From NCBI RefSeq assembly GCF_963667735.1, contig NZ_OY763919.1, forward strand, positions 496,001 through 560,000: a DNA stretch of 64,000 nt, in the 5' to 3' direction. The stretch is from an uncultured Methanoregula sp. (GTDB lineage Archaea > Halobacteriota > Methanomicrobia > Methanomicrobiales > Methanospirillaceae). The notes beneath the pieces were generated by a model. The model did no database searches, was not told where the DNA came from, and worked only from the letters and a program-made list of their open reading frames with translations. Made by a program: the position numbers and the translations under genes. Shown here one piece after another: positions 33,853 through 43,002 of this stretch (within the stretch, counting starts at the first letter, position 1; each line of letters begins with the position of its first letter).

Positions 33853-34671
33853 ATGGACGAGAAGACCCGGGCAAACCTCGATCAGCAGGACTTAAAAGAT
33901 CCCGGCTACGAGATCTTCATCCTGCTCGTCTCGCTCCTCTCCGTCTTCAACCTCGCAGTCTCATATATCCCCGGCATTGATCCGGATGCCAGCAATGTCA
34001 TCAGGATCATCAATTTCTTCTTAACTGTAATCTTCCTTGCCGATTTCCTGTACCGTTTCATTACTGCCGGATCGAAACGTTACTACTTCTTCCGCGACTG
34101 GGGCTGGGCCGATCTCCTGGCAAGCATTCCCACCCTGCGAATCCTGCGGCTCTTCCGTGTCTTCAAGGCCTACCGCATGCTCGAAAAGTACGGGGCCCGG
34201 AACATATTCCATCAGCTCAAGAAACACCGGGCCGAGAGTGTCCTCTACATCGTCATCTTCTGCGTGTTGCTTGTCATCGAAAGCGGGGCGTTTCTGGTCC
34301 TGATGGCCGAGCGCTCGGCACCGAACGCCAATATCCAGACCGCATCCGATGCCATGTGGTGGGTGTACGTCACCATCACCACGGTCGGGTATGGTGATCG
34401 CTACCCGGTCACCAACGCCGGCCGGCTTGTCGGGGTCATGGTCATGACCATGGGAGTCGGCCTCTTTGGCACCCTTGCCGGTTTCATTGCCAACAAGCTT
34501 CTTGCACCGGACGACGTGGCCGGGCCGGGCGGCAAACAGGGAACCGAAGGTGCCGGTCTTGCAGCGATCCAGGATTCCCTGGAACTGCAGGTACAGCAGA
34601 ACAAAGAACTGCAGGCCCGGCTCGACCGGATCGAAGAACATCTGAAGACCCGGCCGCCCGGGGGCATCTGA
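33853..34671 (+). CDS. Voltage-gated-type potassium channel, six helices
   Basis: 272 residues from ATG 33853 (GGAGAGAGAAGC upstream). S1-S3 at about 18-40, 50-70 and 82-95, S4 with regularly spaced Arg (RILRLFRVFKAYRML, 96-110), S5 at 128-150, the selectivity filter TTVGYGD at 176-182, and S6 at 190-212. A C-terminal coiled coil of about residues 232-265 (LELQVQQNKELQARLDRIEE) probably tetramerises the channel. No RCK/TrkA-N domain. Stands alone upstream of the mtr operon. Confidence 0.92.
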   Translation: MDEKTRANLDQQDLKDPGYEIFILLVSLLSVFNLAVSYIPGIDPDASNVIRIINFFLTVIFLADFLYRFITAGSKRYYFFRDWGWADLLASIPTLRILRLFRVFKAYRMLEKYGARNIFHQLKKHRAESVLYIVIFCVLLVIESGAFLVLMAERSAPNANIQTASDAMWWVYVTITTVGYGDRYPVTNAGRLVGVMVMTMGVGLFGTLAGFIANKLLAPDDVAGPGGKQGTEGAGLAAIQDSLELQVQQNKELQARLDRIEEHLKTRPPGGI

Positions 34672-34880
34672 TTCGTCCGGACAACCGGGATACTACCACG
34701 CCGGGACAGCACAACCCTGCCTGTTTTTTACACAACTAAATTTTCTTTAACACAACTCCACATGTGTAAAAAATCCCGAAACAAACCCGATTTTTAATTC
34801 GGGCTTTTTATAGTCCGATTTCGGCGAAATAAATTCGAAACCTTTTAATTAAGATCTGACCAAATTTACACTAACCACAA

Positions 34881-34938
34881 AGAGTATTTACTCGATGTGC
34901 GTGGCATTGCATTTTGAATACTCTCGTGCATTCGCACG
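34881..34938 (+). promoter_or_regulatory. Structured leader of the mtr operon
   Basis: AGAGTATT (34881-34888) pairs perfectly with AATACTCT (34917-34924), and CGTGC-ATTC-GCACG (34925-34938) forms a second hairpin right before GGGAGGAGG, the ribosome site of mtrE. TATA-like tracts lie upstream (TTTTTATAG at 34804-34812, TTTTAATTAA at 34844-34853). The second hairpin is placed where it could affect access to the ribosome site. Confidence 0.45.
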
Positions 34939-34953
34939 CAGGGAGGAGGCTAA

Positions 34954-35853
34954 ATGGAACATATTGTATTTGGCATTGGAATTACTGCATTGACAGGAGC
35001 TCTTGCCACTGTAGCCGGTGCTGCGGAAGATACTGAATCCAACATCGGATCTCAGGGAGACCCGAACTCACAGGTTCAGCTCGCACCGCAGATGGGATTC
35101 CTTCACCGCATCTTCAACAAGGCGGTAGCAGGAGAACCACCGGCATACGGCTTATGGTGTGCGCTGGGCGCAGGTCTCGCATGGGCATTTATGGCCATGC
35201 AGATGAACGCGGTCCTGGCAATCGTCCTTGGCTGTATACTCGCAGTCTTTGTGCAGGGCGTCTATGCAACAACCGCATACGTGGGCAGAACCGCAAGTCT
35301 GTCCAAGTTCGGGCAGCCGGTCTACGTGGACATCTTGAAGTCCATGACGACGGTTACCATGGCACATGCCTTTATCGCGATCTTCTGTACGGTGACACTC
35401 TGTTACCTGATCAACGTTGCACTGGGACACCCGTTCCCGCTGCCGCTGCTCGGTCTTATCTGGGGTATCGCACTCGGTGCAGCAGGATCCGCAACAGGCA
35501 ACCCGTACTACGGAAAAGAACGCCAGTACCAGAACCAGAAGTTCGGTGCAGGTGTCCCCATCTCCGCATCGGGTAACATTGTCCGCTACGCAGAAGCAGG
35601 CGAGCGGAACTCAATCGACAACGGCTGGTTCACCGCCAAGATCGGCGGCTCGGCATCCGGTATCTGTTTTGGTCTGATTGTCTTCCTCGAACTCTGGCGT
35701 ACCGTTCTCTTCGAGAAGGTCTCCGCCGGCTGGGGTGCAATCATCGTAGGCATACTCATGATCCTCATCTTCACGGTCGTTGACCGCTACATCGAGGTCT
35801 GGGCACGCAAGAACTACGGACCCTACACGGCACCCAAGGAGGCAGACGCATGA
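34954..35853 (+). CDS. mtrE: Methyl-H4MPT:CoM methyltransferase subunit E
   Basis: 299 residues, integral membrane. Matches MtrE: N-terminal GALATVAGAAEDTESNIGSQGDPNSQVQLAPQM, then six hydrophobic helices and a conserved KFGAGVPISASGNIVRYAEAGERNSIDNGWF loop. With MtrC and MtrD it forms the sodium-translocating membrane part of Mtr. First gene of the operon; GGGAGGAGG upstream, ATGA overlap with mtrD. Confidence 0.97.
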   Translation: MEHIVFGIGITALTGALATVAGAAEDTESNIGSQGDPNSQVQLAPQMGFLHRIFNKAVAGEPPAYGLWCALGAGLAWAFMAMQMNAVLAIVLGCILAVFVQGVYATTAYVGRTASLSKFGQPVYVDILKSMTTVTMAHAFIAIFCTVTLCYLINVALGHPFPLPLLGLIWGIALGAAGSATGNPYYGKERQYQNQKFGAGVPISASGNIVRYAEAGERNSIDNGWFTAKIGGSASGICFGLIVFLELWRTVLFEKVSAGWGAIIVGILMILIFTVVDRYIEVWARKNYGPYTAPKEADA

Positions 35854-36689
35854 GCGCAGTTGCAGCAAAGCCCCAGGCGGGCGGCGCAATCAACACCGGC
35901 GCAATGGCAGTCGGCGTTGTGATGCTCCTGATCCTTCTCGGGATTGGTTTCTATGTATCCCCGGGAGTCGGCTTCATGGCCCTCATCGGTATCGTCATCG
36001 GCGGTATCCTGATCGGCTTCGGCACCCACTTCGTACCGGTCGGCGGTGCACCCGCAGCAATGGGACAGGCCCCCGGTATCGCAACAGGTGTCGCGATGCT
36101 CGCAGCTGGTGCAGGCCTTGCAGGTCTCTTCGGAGGCGCATGGGCAGCAGCAGCAGGACAGAGCCTGATTGTCGTAGTCGTCTCCGGCGGTATCGGCGGC
36201 GGACTGATGATGGCAATCACCTGTATGATGGTGAACTTCGTTTACGTCTTTGGCATGGGTATCCCCGCTGCATCCGGTAAGGTTGCAAAGGACCCGATCA
36301 CCGGAGACACGCAGGCAGAATACAAATCCCAGGGCACTGAAGGTCACGGCCTCCCGTTCATCTCGTTCGTTGGCGGCGTGATCGGTGGTATCCTCGGAGG
36401 TGCCGGCGGTACTCTCATCTATGTCGAGCTGCTCAACCTTTACCAGGCAACGCTCCCGGCAGTCATGCAGATTACTTCCGCACAGGTCATGCCCATCGCA
36501 GTATCCGTTGCAGGTATGTTCGCAGTAGGTCTCTTCCTCGTGAATGCAGTGCTTACCGCATACAACATCACGGGAACCATCGAAGGACCCCACGACCCGA
36601 AGTTCAAGCGCTGGCCACGGTCAATCGTAGCATCCGCAGTCGCATCAGCCCTCTGCGGCCTTGTGGCGATCCTGATCGTCGTACTCTGA
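35850..36689 (+). CDS. mtrD: Methyl-H4MPT:CoM methyltransferase subunit D
   Basis: 279 residues, integral membrane with several Gly/Ala-rich helices (GGGLMMAITCMMVNFVYVFG, FISFVGGVIGGILGGAGG) and the cytoplasmic DPITGDTQAEYKSQG loop of MtrD. Part of the Na+-channel core. Overlaps mtrE by four bases; ten bases before mtrC. Confidence 0.97.
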   Translation: MSAVAAKPQAGGAINTGAMAVGVVMLLILLGIGFYVSPGVGFMALIGIVIGGILIGFGTHFVPVGGAPAAMGQAPGIATGVAMLAAGAGLAGLFGGAWAAAAGQSLIVVVVSGGIGGGLMMAITCMMVNFVYVFGMGIPAASGKVAKDPITGDTQAEYKSQGTEGHGLPFISFVGGVIGGILGGAGGTLIYVELLNLYQATLPAVMQITSAQVMPIAVSVAGMFAVGLFLVNAVLTAYNITGTIEGPHDPKFKRWPRSIVASAVASALCGLVAILIVVL

Positions 36690-36699
36690 GGTGTAAAAG

Positions 36700-37548
36700 A
36701 TGTCAGTAAAAGTTGAAGTTATCGAAGGAGGCGTTCCGCACCAGAAGATCCTGATCGCGGGCCTCATCAGCACCCTCGTGTGCATCTACCTGACGTACCT
36801 CAATGTACTCACCAACACCGAGATGTTCTCATTCTTCGGTGGACTCGCGGTGATCGCTGCATTGATCTGGGGTAGCCACACCATCAAGGTGCTCTGCAGC
36901 TACGGTATCGGAACAGGTGTCCCGTCCGCAGGTATGATTGCATTCGGCTCTGGTGTCATCGCCATGCTGCTTGCAACCAAGTTCGGCATCCTCGCCCCCA
37001 TCGTAGCACTCGTTCTTGCAGCCATCATCGGGTTCATCCTCGGGTATGTCTCCAACAACATCCTGAACATGAAGATCCCGGCCATGGTCCAGGCTCTCAC
37101 CGAGATGGCAATTGTCGGCGCACTCTCCCTCATGGGATTTGCCGCACTCATCACCGGCGGGTTCACGTTCGCCGGCCTGACCACGGGCAAGATCAGCGTC
37201 ATGGGTATGACACTCCTGACCCACCAGAACTCGTTCCTTGGCGGCTGCCTTATCGCTGTCGCATTCCTGCTCGGTGCAATCGCAATCCAGCACCCGTTCA
37301 ACGCAACTCTTGGACCCGGCTGGAAACAGGACCGCATGCTCATGCTCACCGCTGAATGCGGGTTCCTCTCGATGCTCGTTGCAGCAGTCATGTCCTTTGC
37401 CTTTGTCAGCATCGGATCTGCCGTAATCTCGCTCATCATCGCCATCATCGGCTGGCTCTACACATACCAGCAGTACATGGTGCTCTCGAAGCGCGATGCA
37501 GCAGCCTGGCTCGACTCAAAGCCGATTCCGGATGTGGAGGGACACTGA
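36700..37548 (+). CDS. mtrC: Methyl-H4MPT:CoM methyltransferase subunit C
   Basis: 282 residues, seven or eight membrane helices; GIGTGVPSAGMIAFGSGVI, YVSNNILNMKIPAMVQALTEMA and QHPFNATLGPGWKQDRML are MtrC blocks. Gap of one base to mtrB. Confidence 0.97.
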   Translation: MSVKVEVIEGGVPHQKILIAGLISTLVCIYLTYLNVLTNTEMFSFFGGLAVIAALIWGSHTIKVLCSYGIGTGVPSAGMIAFGSGVIAMLLATKFGILAPIVALVLAAIIGFILGYVSNNILNMKIPAMVQALTEMAIVGALSLMGFAALITGGFTFAGLTTGKISVMGMTLLTHQNSFLGGCLIAVAFLLGAIAIQHPFNATLGPGWKQDRMLMLTAECGFLSMLVAAVMSFAFVSIGSAVISLIIAIIGWLYTYQQYMVLSKRDAAAWLDSKPIPDVEGH

Positions 37549-37549
37549 T

Positions 37550-37843
37550 ATGGCATACATACAGGTACTCCCCGAGTTCGGCCTTGTGGCTGACCCCGTT
37601 GCGGGTATTGTAACCACCGCAGGGGAATCTCTCTCACCCGTCATCGAGAAGGTAGCAATCCTTGAAGCCACGAGCGACGATCTCGTCAACATGCTCGCGG
37701 GAGAAGGCAACCTGCTCGCATCGTTCCCGGGCAGAGAGAACGGACTTGCAATCGGTGCCAGCATCAACTCGTTCTGGTACGGTATTGCAGTCGGACTACT
37801 CATTGCAGGAGTCATTGCATTCCAGCTGATCAAGGTGCACTAA
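37550..37843 (+). CDS. mtrB: Methyl-H4MPT:CoM methyltransferase subunit B
   Basis: 97 residues from ATG 37550, one base after the mtrC stop (GGAGG ahead). [21 protein letters not shown] at the start and one C-terminal helix ([24 protein letters not shown]) are typical of MtrB, a single-pass peripheral stabiliser of the complex. One base before mtrA. Confidence 0.95.
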   Translation: MAYIQVLPEFGLVADPVAGIVTTAGESLSPVIEKVAILEATSDDLVNMLAGEGNLLASFPGRENGLAIGASINSFWYGIAVGLLIAGVIAFQLIKVH

Positions 37844-37844
37844 C

Positions 37845-38567
37845 ATGGCAGACAAGAAATCACCAGCAAGTGGATGGCCGCTCGTCAAGGGAGACTTCCA
37901 CTCAGGCGACGCAAACAGCCCCGTAGCTGTTGTCACCATGGGTTCACACCTCGATGAACAGGGCGTCTGCGATGCAGGCGCGGCTCTCTGCGGTTCCTGC
38001 AAGACCGAGAACCTCGGTCTCGAGAAGGTTATCGCCAACGTGATTGCCAACCCCAACATCAGGTTCATCCTGCTCTGCGGTACTGAAGTGAAAGGTCACC
38101 TTTCAGGACAGACCCTTTCAGCGCTCCACAAGAGCGGTGTCAAGGAAGGCAGAGTCGTCGGCGCAGAAGGCGCTATCCCATTCATCGAGAACCTCAACGA
38201 TGCAGCTATCAAGCGCTTCCAGGAACAGGTTGAGATCGTCAACATCATGGAAAGCGAAGACATGGGTGCCATCAAGGCGAAGATCAACGAACTCAAGGCC
38301 AAAGACCCGGGTGCGTTCGCCGCTGATGCCATTGTCGTTGAAGTCAAAGAGGCGGCCGGTGGCGCAGAAGAAGCAACCGGAGAAGCACGCCCGCTGTCCG
38401 GTGAGATGGCACTTATTACGGCCCGCATGAAAGTCATCGAGAAGATGGTGACCGATATCGGGTACCGGAACAAGTTCGCCGCCGGGGTCTATGCAGGTAA
38501 GATCGAAGGCCTGATGATCGGTCTGATCATCTCGTTTGCCCTGGTCGGATTCTTAATGCTGGGGTGA
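37845..38567 (+). CDS. mtrA: Methyl-H4MPT:CoM methyltransferase subunit A (corrinoid protein)
   Basis: 240 residues. Cytoplasmic cobamide-binding domain (1-170) with H85 in [11 protein letters not shown], equivalent to the known lower-ligand His84 of Mtr[20 protein letters not shown] and [15 protein letters not shown] are family blocks. A linker leads to a C-terminal membrane helix ([19 protein letters not shown]). It accepts the methyl group on Co(I) and passes it to CoM. Residues 1-151 are identical to those of the fusion protein two genes downstream. Overlaps mtrF by four bases. Confidence 0.97.
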   Translation: MADKKSPASGWPLVKGDFHSGDANSPVAVVTMGSHLDEQGVCDAGAALCGSCKTENLGLEKVIANVIANPNIRFILLCGTEVKGHLSGQTLSALHKSGVKEGRVVGAEGAIPFIENLNDAAIKRFQEQVEIVNIMESEDMGAIKAKINELKAKDPGAFAADAIVVEVKEAAGGAEEATGEARPLSGEMALITARMKVIEKMVTDIGYRNKFAAGVYAGKIEGLMIGLIISFALVGFLMLG

Positions 38568-38776
38568 AAAAGATGGCAGAAGACGCAAAATCAACAGGAC
38601 CTATCAGGATGGTGGCTATCGACAACATGGTGGAGAACATCCGCTACAAGTCACAGATCCTTGCAAGGACCAACAAGATTGACTCGGCAGTCACTGCAAC
38701 CGGGCTCGTCGGCTTCGTAGCCGGTCTGCTCCTCGCGGTGATCCTGATCGTACTGCCGGCATTACTTATGGGATGA
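38564..38776 (+). CDS. mtrF: Methyl-H4MPT:CoM methyltransferase subunit F
   Basis: 70 residues: MtrA-tail-like [23 protein letters not shown] followed by one helix ([21 protein letters not shown]). MtrF is known to resemble the C-terminal part of MtrA. ATGA overlap with mtrA; ten bases before the fusion gene ATG. Confidence 0.95.
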   Translation: MKKMAEDAKSTGPIRMVAIDNMVENIRYKSQILARTNKIDSAVTATGLVGFVAGLLLAVILIVLPALLMG

Positions 38777-38786
38777 GGTGAACAAG

Positions 38787-39524
38787 ATGGCAGACAAGAA
38801 ATCACCAGCAAGTGGATGGCCGCTCGTCAAGGGGGACTTCCATTCAGGCGACGCAAACAGCCCCGTAGCTGTTGTCACCATGGGTTCACACCTCGATGAA
38901 CAGGGCGTCTGCGATGCAGGCGCGGCTCTCTGCGGTTCCTGCAAGACCGAGAACCTCGGTCTCGAGAAGGTTATCGCCAACGTGATTGCCAACCCCAACA
39001 TCAGGTTCATCCTGCTCTGCGGTACTGAAGTGAAAGGTCACCTTTCAGGTCAGACCCTTTCAGCGCTCCACAAGAGCGGTGTCAAAGAGGGCAGAGTCGT
39101 CGGCGCTGAAGGGGCTATCCCTTTCATCGAGAACCTCAACGATGCAGCTATCAAGCGCTTCCAGGAACAGGTTGAGATCGTCAACATCATGGAAAGCGAA
39201 GACATGGGCGCCATCAAGGCGAAGATCAACGAACTCAAGACCCGGGACCCGGGCGCGTTCGCTGCTGACGCCATTGTCGTTGAAGTTAAGGAAGCCGCAG
39301 GCGGCGCAGAAGTTGCCGCTGCAGGTGCAAACCCACAGTTCCTCGAGATCGAGAAGAGACTCGACAAGATCGAGAAGAAACTCGAGTTCGTGGATGCGGA
39401 AGTTGCACAGCGGGTTGGACGAAAAATCGGGCGGGACATCGGTATCCTGTACGGCCTCGTAGCAGGTATAACCGTATTTGTGATGCTGCTGTTCCTTCTC
39501 CAGAAATTGATGACGCAGGTATAA
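38787..39524 (+). CDS. mtrAG: MtrA-MtrG fusion: second corrinoid domain joined to subunit G
   Basis: 245 residues from ATG 38787 (GAGGTG six bases upstream; a GTG at 38778 is less well placed). Residues 1-175 are the MtrA corrinoid domain, identical to mtrA except residues 152-153 (AK to TR), and keep H85. After AGGAE the sequence leaves MtrA and, via a 15-residue Ala/Gly linker, becomes Mtr[35 protein letters not shown] and the helix [20 protein letters not shown]. No separate mtrG exists in the operon; the fusion sits exactly in the mtrG place, between mtrF and mtrH. Symbol is descriptive, not a published name. Confidence 0.92.
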   Translation: MADKKSPASGWPLVKGDFHSGDANSPVAVVTMGSHLDEQGVCDAGAALCGSCKTENLGLEKVIANVIANPNIRFILLCGTEVKGHLSGQTLSALHKSGVKEGRVVGAEGAIPFIENLNDAAIKRFQEQVEIVNIMESEDMGAIKAKINELKTRDPGAFAADAIVVEVKEAAGGAEVAAAGANPQFLEIEKRLDKIEKKLEFVDAEVAQRVGRKIGRDIGILYGLVAGITVFVMLLFLLQKLMTQV

Positions 39525-39541
39525 CGGAGGTGTAATAGAAT

Positions 39542-40579
39542 ATGTTCAGATTCGAAAAAGAACAGAGTGTCTGGGACTTCAACGGCACCAAGATCGGAGG
39601 ACAGCCCGGAGAGTACCCGACTGTCCTTGGTGCTTCTATCTTCTACAACAAGCACGAGTGCGTGCTTGACGACCACACGGGTAAGATCGACAAGGCAAAG
39701 GCAGAAGCCCTTTGGAACCGCTGTCAGGTCCTCTCGGACATGACCGGTGTTCCGCATTTCATCCAGATCATTGCGGAATATGGTGTAGCATTTGAGAGCT
39801 ATTTCAGCTGGTTCGACTCAATCGACAACAAGACCGCGTTCCTGATGGACTCATCAGCCCCGACCGCACTTGCACACGCCTGCAAGTACGTTACGGAAGT
39901 CGGCCTTGCAAACCGTGCCATCTACAACTCGATCAACGGGTCAATCCCGCCCGAGAACATTGAGGCACTCAAGAACAGCGACGTCGACGCAGCCATCGTT
40001 CTCGCATTCAACCCCGGCGACCCGTCCGTTGCCGGCCGCGAGAAGGTGCTCGTTGAGGGTGGCGTTGCAGGTCAGGCAAAGGGTATGCTCGCTATCGCAG
40101 AAGAGTGCGGTATCAAGCGCCCGATCCTCGACACTGCAGCAACCCCGCTCGGCCTCGGAAGCGGCGGCTCGTACCGTGAGATCCTTGCCTGCAAGGCAAT
40201 CCACGGCTACCCGACCGGTGGTGCATACCACAACATGACCGTCTCCTGGACCTGGCTCAAGCGCTGGAAGGGTTCCAAGAAGACCCCCTCGGTCCTGGAA
40301 TCAGGATACGCAGGCAAGGATGTCCTCAAGGAGCAGATGTGCCACCACTACCTTGGCGGTATGGAAGGCATAAAGCAGGCCGCCTGGTCAGCACCCGATA
40401 TCGGCTGCAACATGATTGCATCCACCCTCGGTGCAGACCTCATTATGTACGGACCTATCGAGAACGTCGAAGCAATGATCACGGCACAGGCCTACACGGA
40501 CATCACCGTCCTTGAGGCAACCCGACAGCTCGGGATCGAGTGCAAATCAGAAAGCCACCCAATCTTTAAATTAATCTAA
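39542..40579 (+). CDS. mtrH: Methyl-H4MPT:CoM methyltransferase subunit H
   Basis: 345 residues; a TIM-barrel methyltransferase that moves the methyl group from methyl-H4MPT to the corrinoid of MtrA. MFRFEKEQSVWDFNGTKIGGQPGEYPTVL, ASTLGADLIMYGPIENVE and TAFLMDSSAPTALAHA are MtrH blocks. GGAGG precedes the start. Last gene of the operon. Confidence 0.97.
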   Translation: MFRFEKEQSVWDFNGTKIGGQPGEYPTVLGASIFYNKHECVLDDHTGKIDKAKAEALWNRCQVLSDMTGVPHFIQIIAEYGVAFESYFSWFDSIDNKTAFLMDSSAPTALAHACKYVTEVGLANRAIYNSINGSIPPENIEALKNSDVDAAIVLAFNPGDPSVAGREKVLVEGGVAGQAKGMLAIAEECGIKRPILDTAATPLGLGSGGSYREILACKAIHGYPTGGAYHNMTVSWTWLKRWKGSKKTPSVLESGYAGKDVLKEQMCHHYLGGMEGIKQAAWSAPDIGCNMIASTLGADLIMYGPIENVEAMITAQAYTDITVLEATRQLGIECKSESHPIFKLI

Positions 40580-40612
40580 TTTTTTTTGTATTTTTCAGCA
40601 AAGCGCCATTCT
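40580..40612 (+). terminator. T-rich terminator after mtrH
   Basis: The mtrH stop is followed directly by TTTTTTTTGTATTTTTCAG, a typical archaeal T-run terminator. The rest of the gap up to 40866 shows nothing else I can support. Confidence 0.65.
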
Positions 40613-40866
40613 GCTATTTTATCGGTACAGGATATCCGGTAGTTTCCCGGGAGAGCAACCTGTGCGATGTTGCGATAATTGCATCTGACTCACTGCCGTG
40701 TTGCAATAATGCGTAAAAGAGAGTCGGAACCGGAGAATAGTCTTTCCCAGTCACATGGCATTGTTAAACTGGCAGATGACAACGGGCGGGTCATCCCGGC
40801 CCGCAGTCCCAGACCATGAAAAAACGATTTTCAGTTCTGCCGGAATGAAGAAAACCGCCCACCGGG

Positions 40867-41502
40867 TTATGTTCTCCCGGGCCCCCGGGGGAGATTGACT
40901 ATCTTGATGCACTCGTCGGCCTCCTTGGACCGCCCGAGATTGCGCAGGGAGATTGCCTTGTTGTACCAGACAAAGGAATTGACCGGGTTGAGATCGAGGG
41001 CTTTGTCAAAAACAGCAAGCGATTCCTCGTTCCGTCCCAGCTCCCGCAGGGCAATGCCTTTCGAGGTCATGGCCCGGATATTCTTCGGGCTGTTCTCCAG
41101 AATGGTATCAAAGCAGGCGATAGCTTCCTCGTACCGCCCGAGCTCGTTCAAGGAATACCCCTTGTTGGCAAGGGCAAAAGTATACTCCGGATCGATGGAG
41201 AGCGCCCGTTCGAAGCAGACAAGGGCATCTTCGTGCCGGTGGATCTTCCGCAGGGTATAGCCTTTCTCGAACCAGACCGTGATGAGATTCGGATTGATCG
41301 CAATGGCCTTGTCGTAGGTTGCGAGGGCGTCTTCGTGCCGCCCGAGATAATAGTAGCATTTGCCTTTGTTCTCAAGCGCTGCGGTATTGTTGCCGTTCAG
41401 CTCCAGAACCGTATCGTACAGGGCAATCGCGTCATCGTAGCGCCCGACCTTCATCTGGTGATGCGCTTTATCCAGTAATGCAGGTACGTCCATTCCACTC
41501 AT
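40867..41502 (-). CDS. TPR repeat protein
   Basis: 211 residues from ATG 41502 (alternative ATG 41493). Five to six tandem 34-residue TPR units, for example GRYDDAIALYDTVLELNGNNTAALENKG, GRHEDALATYDKAIAINPN and GRNEESLAVFDKALDLNPVN. A scaffold for protein interactions; partner unknown. No clear Shine-Dalgarno: a TATA-like stretch (41523-41530) lies about 25 bases before the ATG, so the transcript may be leaderless. Ends PRGPGRT. Confidence 0.85.
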   Translation of the reverse strand: MSGMDVPALLDKAHHQMKVGRYDDAIALYDTVLELNGNNTAALENKGKCYYYLGRHEDALATYDKAIAINPNLITVWFEKGYTLRKIHRHEDALVCFERALSIDPEYTFALANKGYSLNELGRYEEAIACFDTILENSPKNIRAMTSKGIALRELGRNEESLAVFDKALDLNPVNSFVWYNKAISLRNLGRSKEADECIKIVNLPRGPGRT

Positions 41503-41557
41503 ATAACCATGTACACGGGGTATGATAATACCTTCCTGTTCCCGGTGCAGGGGAACC

Positions 41558-42250
41558 TTATGGCTTTCTCCACCGGGCTGACATGACGGTAAGGGCTGCT
41601 GCTGCAACCGCAAGAGCCGGCAGAATCAGGACCATAGTACTCTTCTGGGTCGGCAGGGGCGTGGTTGGTTCCGGCGAGGGAATTGTGGTAATGATCGGGC
41701 TTTGTGTTGCGGTTGTTGTAACCGTTACCGTTGTCGGGTACGGCGTACTCGTGTACACATGCGCCTCCGGGTTCAGGGTGTAGGATCCTGCACTGATGCT
41801 GACCCCGTTCCGGGGGCCCGGATCCTTGAGATACACGGTCATCACTTTGTACCCTCCGGCAAGACCCGAGAGATCCGAAGGCGTTGTGCTCACGTACACC
41901 TTGTAGGTCCCCGGGTTGATCTGGTTTCGTATCCGGTCGGTGTTCCATTTCATGTACCAGGTCTGGTCGCTATTGACATCGACGACGGTGAAATGTCCCT
42001 TGGAGGCCAGTTGGGTAGTATCGGTAAGCGTCACGCCATTGGCCGGCAGGCCGGGCCCGGTCAGGAACAGGTAGAGCTGGCTGCTGGTATATGCCACACC
42101 ATGAAGATCGATGGTGTCGCCGAGATACGCCTCAACATAGTCCTGGTCCGGCGCTGCGGATGCCGGAACTGCGAACAGCCCTGCGAAAAGTCCTGACGCA
42201 AGGATCAGGAGACAGAACGCCATGGGGAAGGGCCGGAAAAACGGGGTCAT
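41558..42250 (-). CDS. Secreted, C-terminally anchored surface protein
   Basis: 230 residues from ATG 42250 (the six-codon longer ATG is less likely). Signal peptide (PMAFCLLILASGLFAGLFAVPASA), a beta-sandwich domain (DTIDLHGVAYTSSQLYLFLTGPGLPANGV, NPGTYKVYVSTTPSDLSG) of the kind frequent in Methanomicrobiales surface proteins, a Thr/Pro linker and a C-terminal helix (MVLILPALAVAAAALTVM) with a basic end. TATA box CTATAAAC at about 42284-42291. Function unknown; no sortase signal seen. Confidence 0.8.
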   Translation of the reverse strand: MTPFFRPFPMAFCLLILASGLFAGLFAVPASAAPDQDYVEAYLGDTIDLHGVAYTSSQLYLFLTGPGLPANGVTLTDTTQLASKGHFTVVDVNSDQTWYMKWNTDRIRNQINPGTYKVYVSTTPSDLSGLAGGYKVMTVYLKDPGPRNGVSISAGSYTLNPEAHVYTSTPYPTTVTVTTTATQSPIITTIPSPEPTTPLPTQKSTMVLILPALAVAAAALTVMSARWRKP

Positions 42251-42381
42251 GATCAGTCTCGGATACAAAATAAACTGCCGGCAGGTTTATAGATTTGTAC
42301 CAAAAACGAAGAGCCTGCGGGAAAACAAACAGCACAAACAACAGGAAAGAAAGAGAAAAGCGGAGGGAGATGAGACCCGCC

Positions 42382-42837
42382 CTAGTAGAGCCGGTAGATG
42401 AAATACCCGTCCTGGTAATATTCCATCTGGTCGTAATCTGAAAGAAGGTTTTTCCGGTTCCCGAAGGCCAGCATCTTCTCTTTGAGGGGTTCCATGCCGG
42501 ACGTGTTGTAAATGAGCGCCTTGAGCTCCTCGTTCACCCGCCGGATCTCCCTTGTCTTCATCCGCCCGAGAACATCGGCCGGGTGGGCATCGATATCGAA
42601 ATAGGCAAAGAGGGTTTCAAGGCTGATGAGCCAGAGTTTCTCCTGGACCGCATGGCCGGCAGCAACGTTTGCTTCGCTGTCGGTGAGGACCAGGTAGGCT
42701 TCATCGTTCCCGTGAAAAAATGCCTTGAAGGTGTAGAGGGAACCGCTGGATTCCCGGAGGGTCTCTTTCGGAATTCCGAGGAATTTTGCTAGTGCTGCCT
42801 TCTTTTGTTGCATGACCAAATCAGGATCCATTTCCAT
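42382..42837 (-). CDS. Hypothetical protein, 151 residues
   Basis: Soluble alpha/beta protein: FLGIPKETLRESSGSLYTFKAFFHGNDEAYLVLTD, a central helix AVQEKLWLISLETLFAYFD and DALGRMKTREIRRVNEELKALI-type C-terminal half (here HPADVLGRMKTREIRRVNEELK). Not recognised. Good coding character and GGGAGAG upstream. Stands alone. Confidence 0.7.
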   Translation of the reverse strand: MEMDPDLVMQQKKAALAKFLGIPKETLRESSGSLYTFKAFFHGNDEAYLVLTDSEANVAAGHAVQEKLWLISLETLFAYFDIDAHPADVLGRMKTREIRRVNEELKALIYNTSGMEPLKEKMLAFGNRKNLLSDYDQMEYYQDGYFIYRLY

Positions 42838-43002
42838 CCATTGGCTCTCCCTACACCGCAGCTACGACGCTGCATTGGTACGATTATAATCAAGCATGGA
42901 TGTATAAGATTATAAGATCGTGCGTTTTTCCGGTGGTATCCCAGGCGCCCGGCGCTTACCCGGCCCGGTTATGCAGGAAAAAAGAGAAGAGAATGTTTGG
43001 GA

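Noticed and set aside
38778..38786. GTG start for the MtrA-MtrG fusion
   Set aside because: GAGGTG overlaps it; the ATG at 38787 has correct spacing and matches the MtrA N-terminus.
37845..39524. Assembly artefact explaining the two mtrA-like copies
   Set aside because: The copies differ at several scattered synonymous sites and have different C-termini and distinct neighbours (mtrF between them), unlike a misassembled repeat. Reads should still confirm it.
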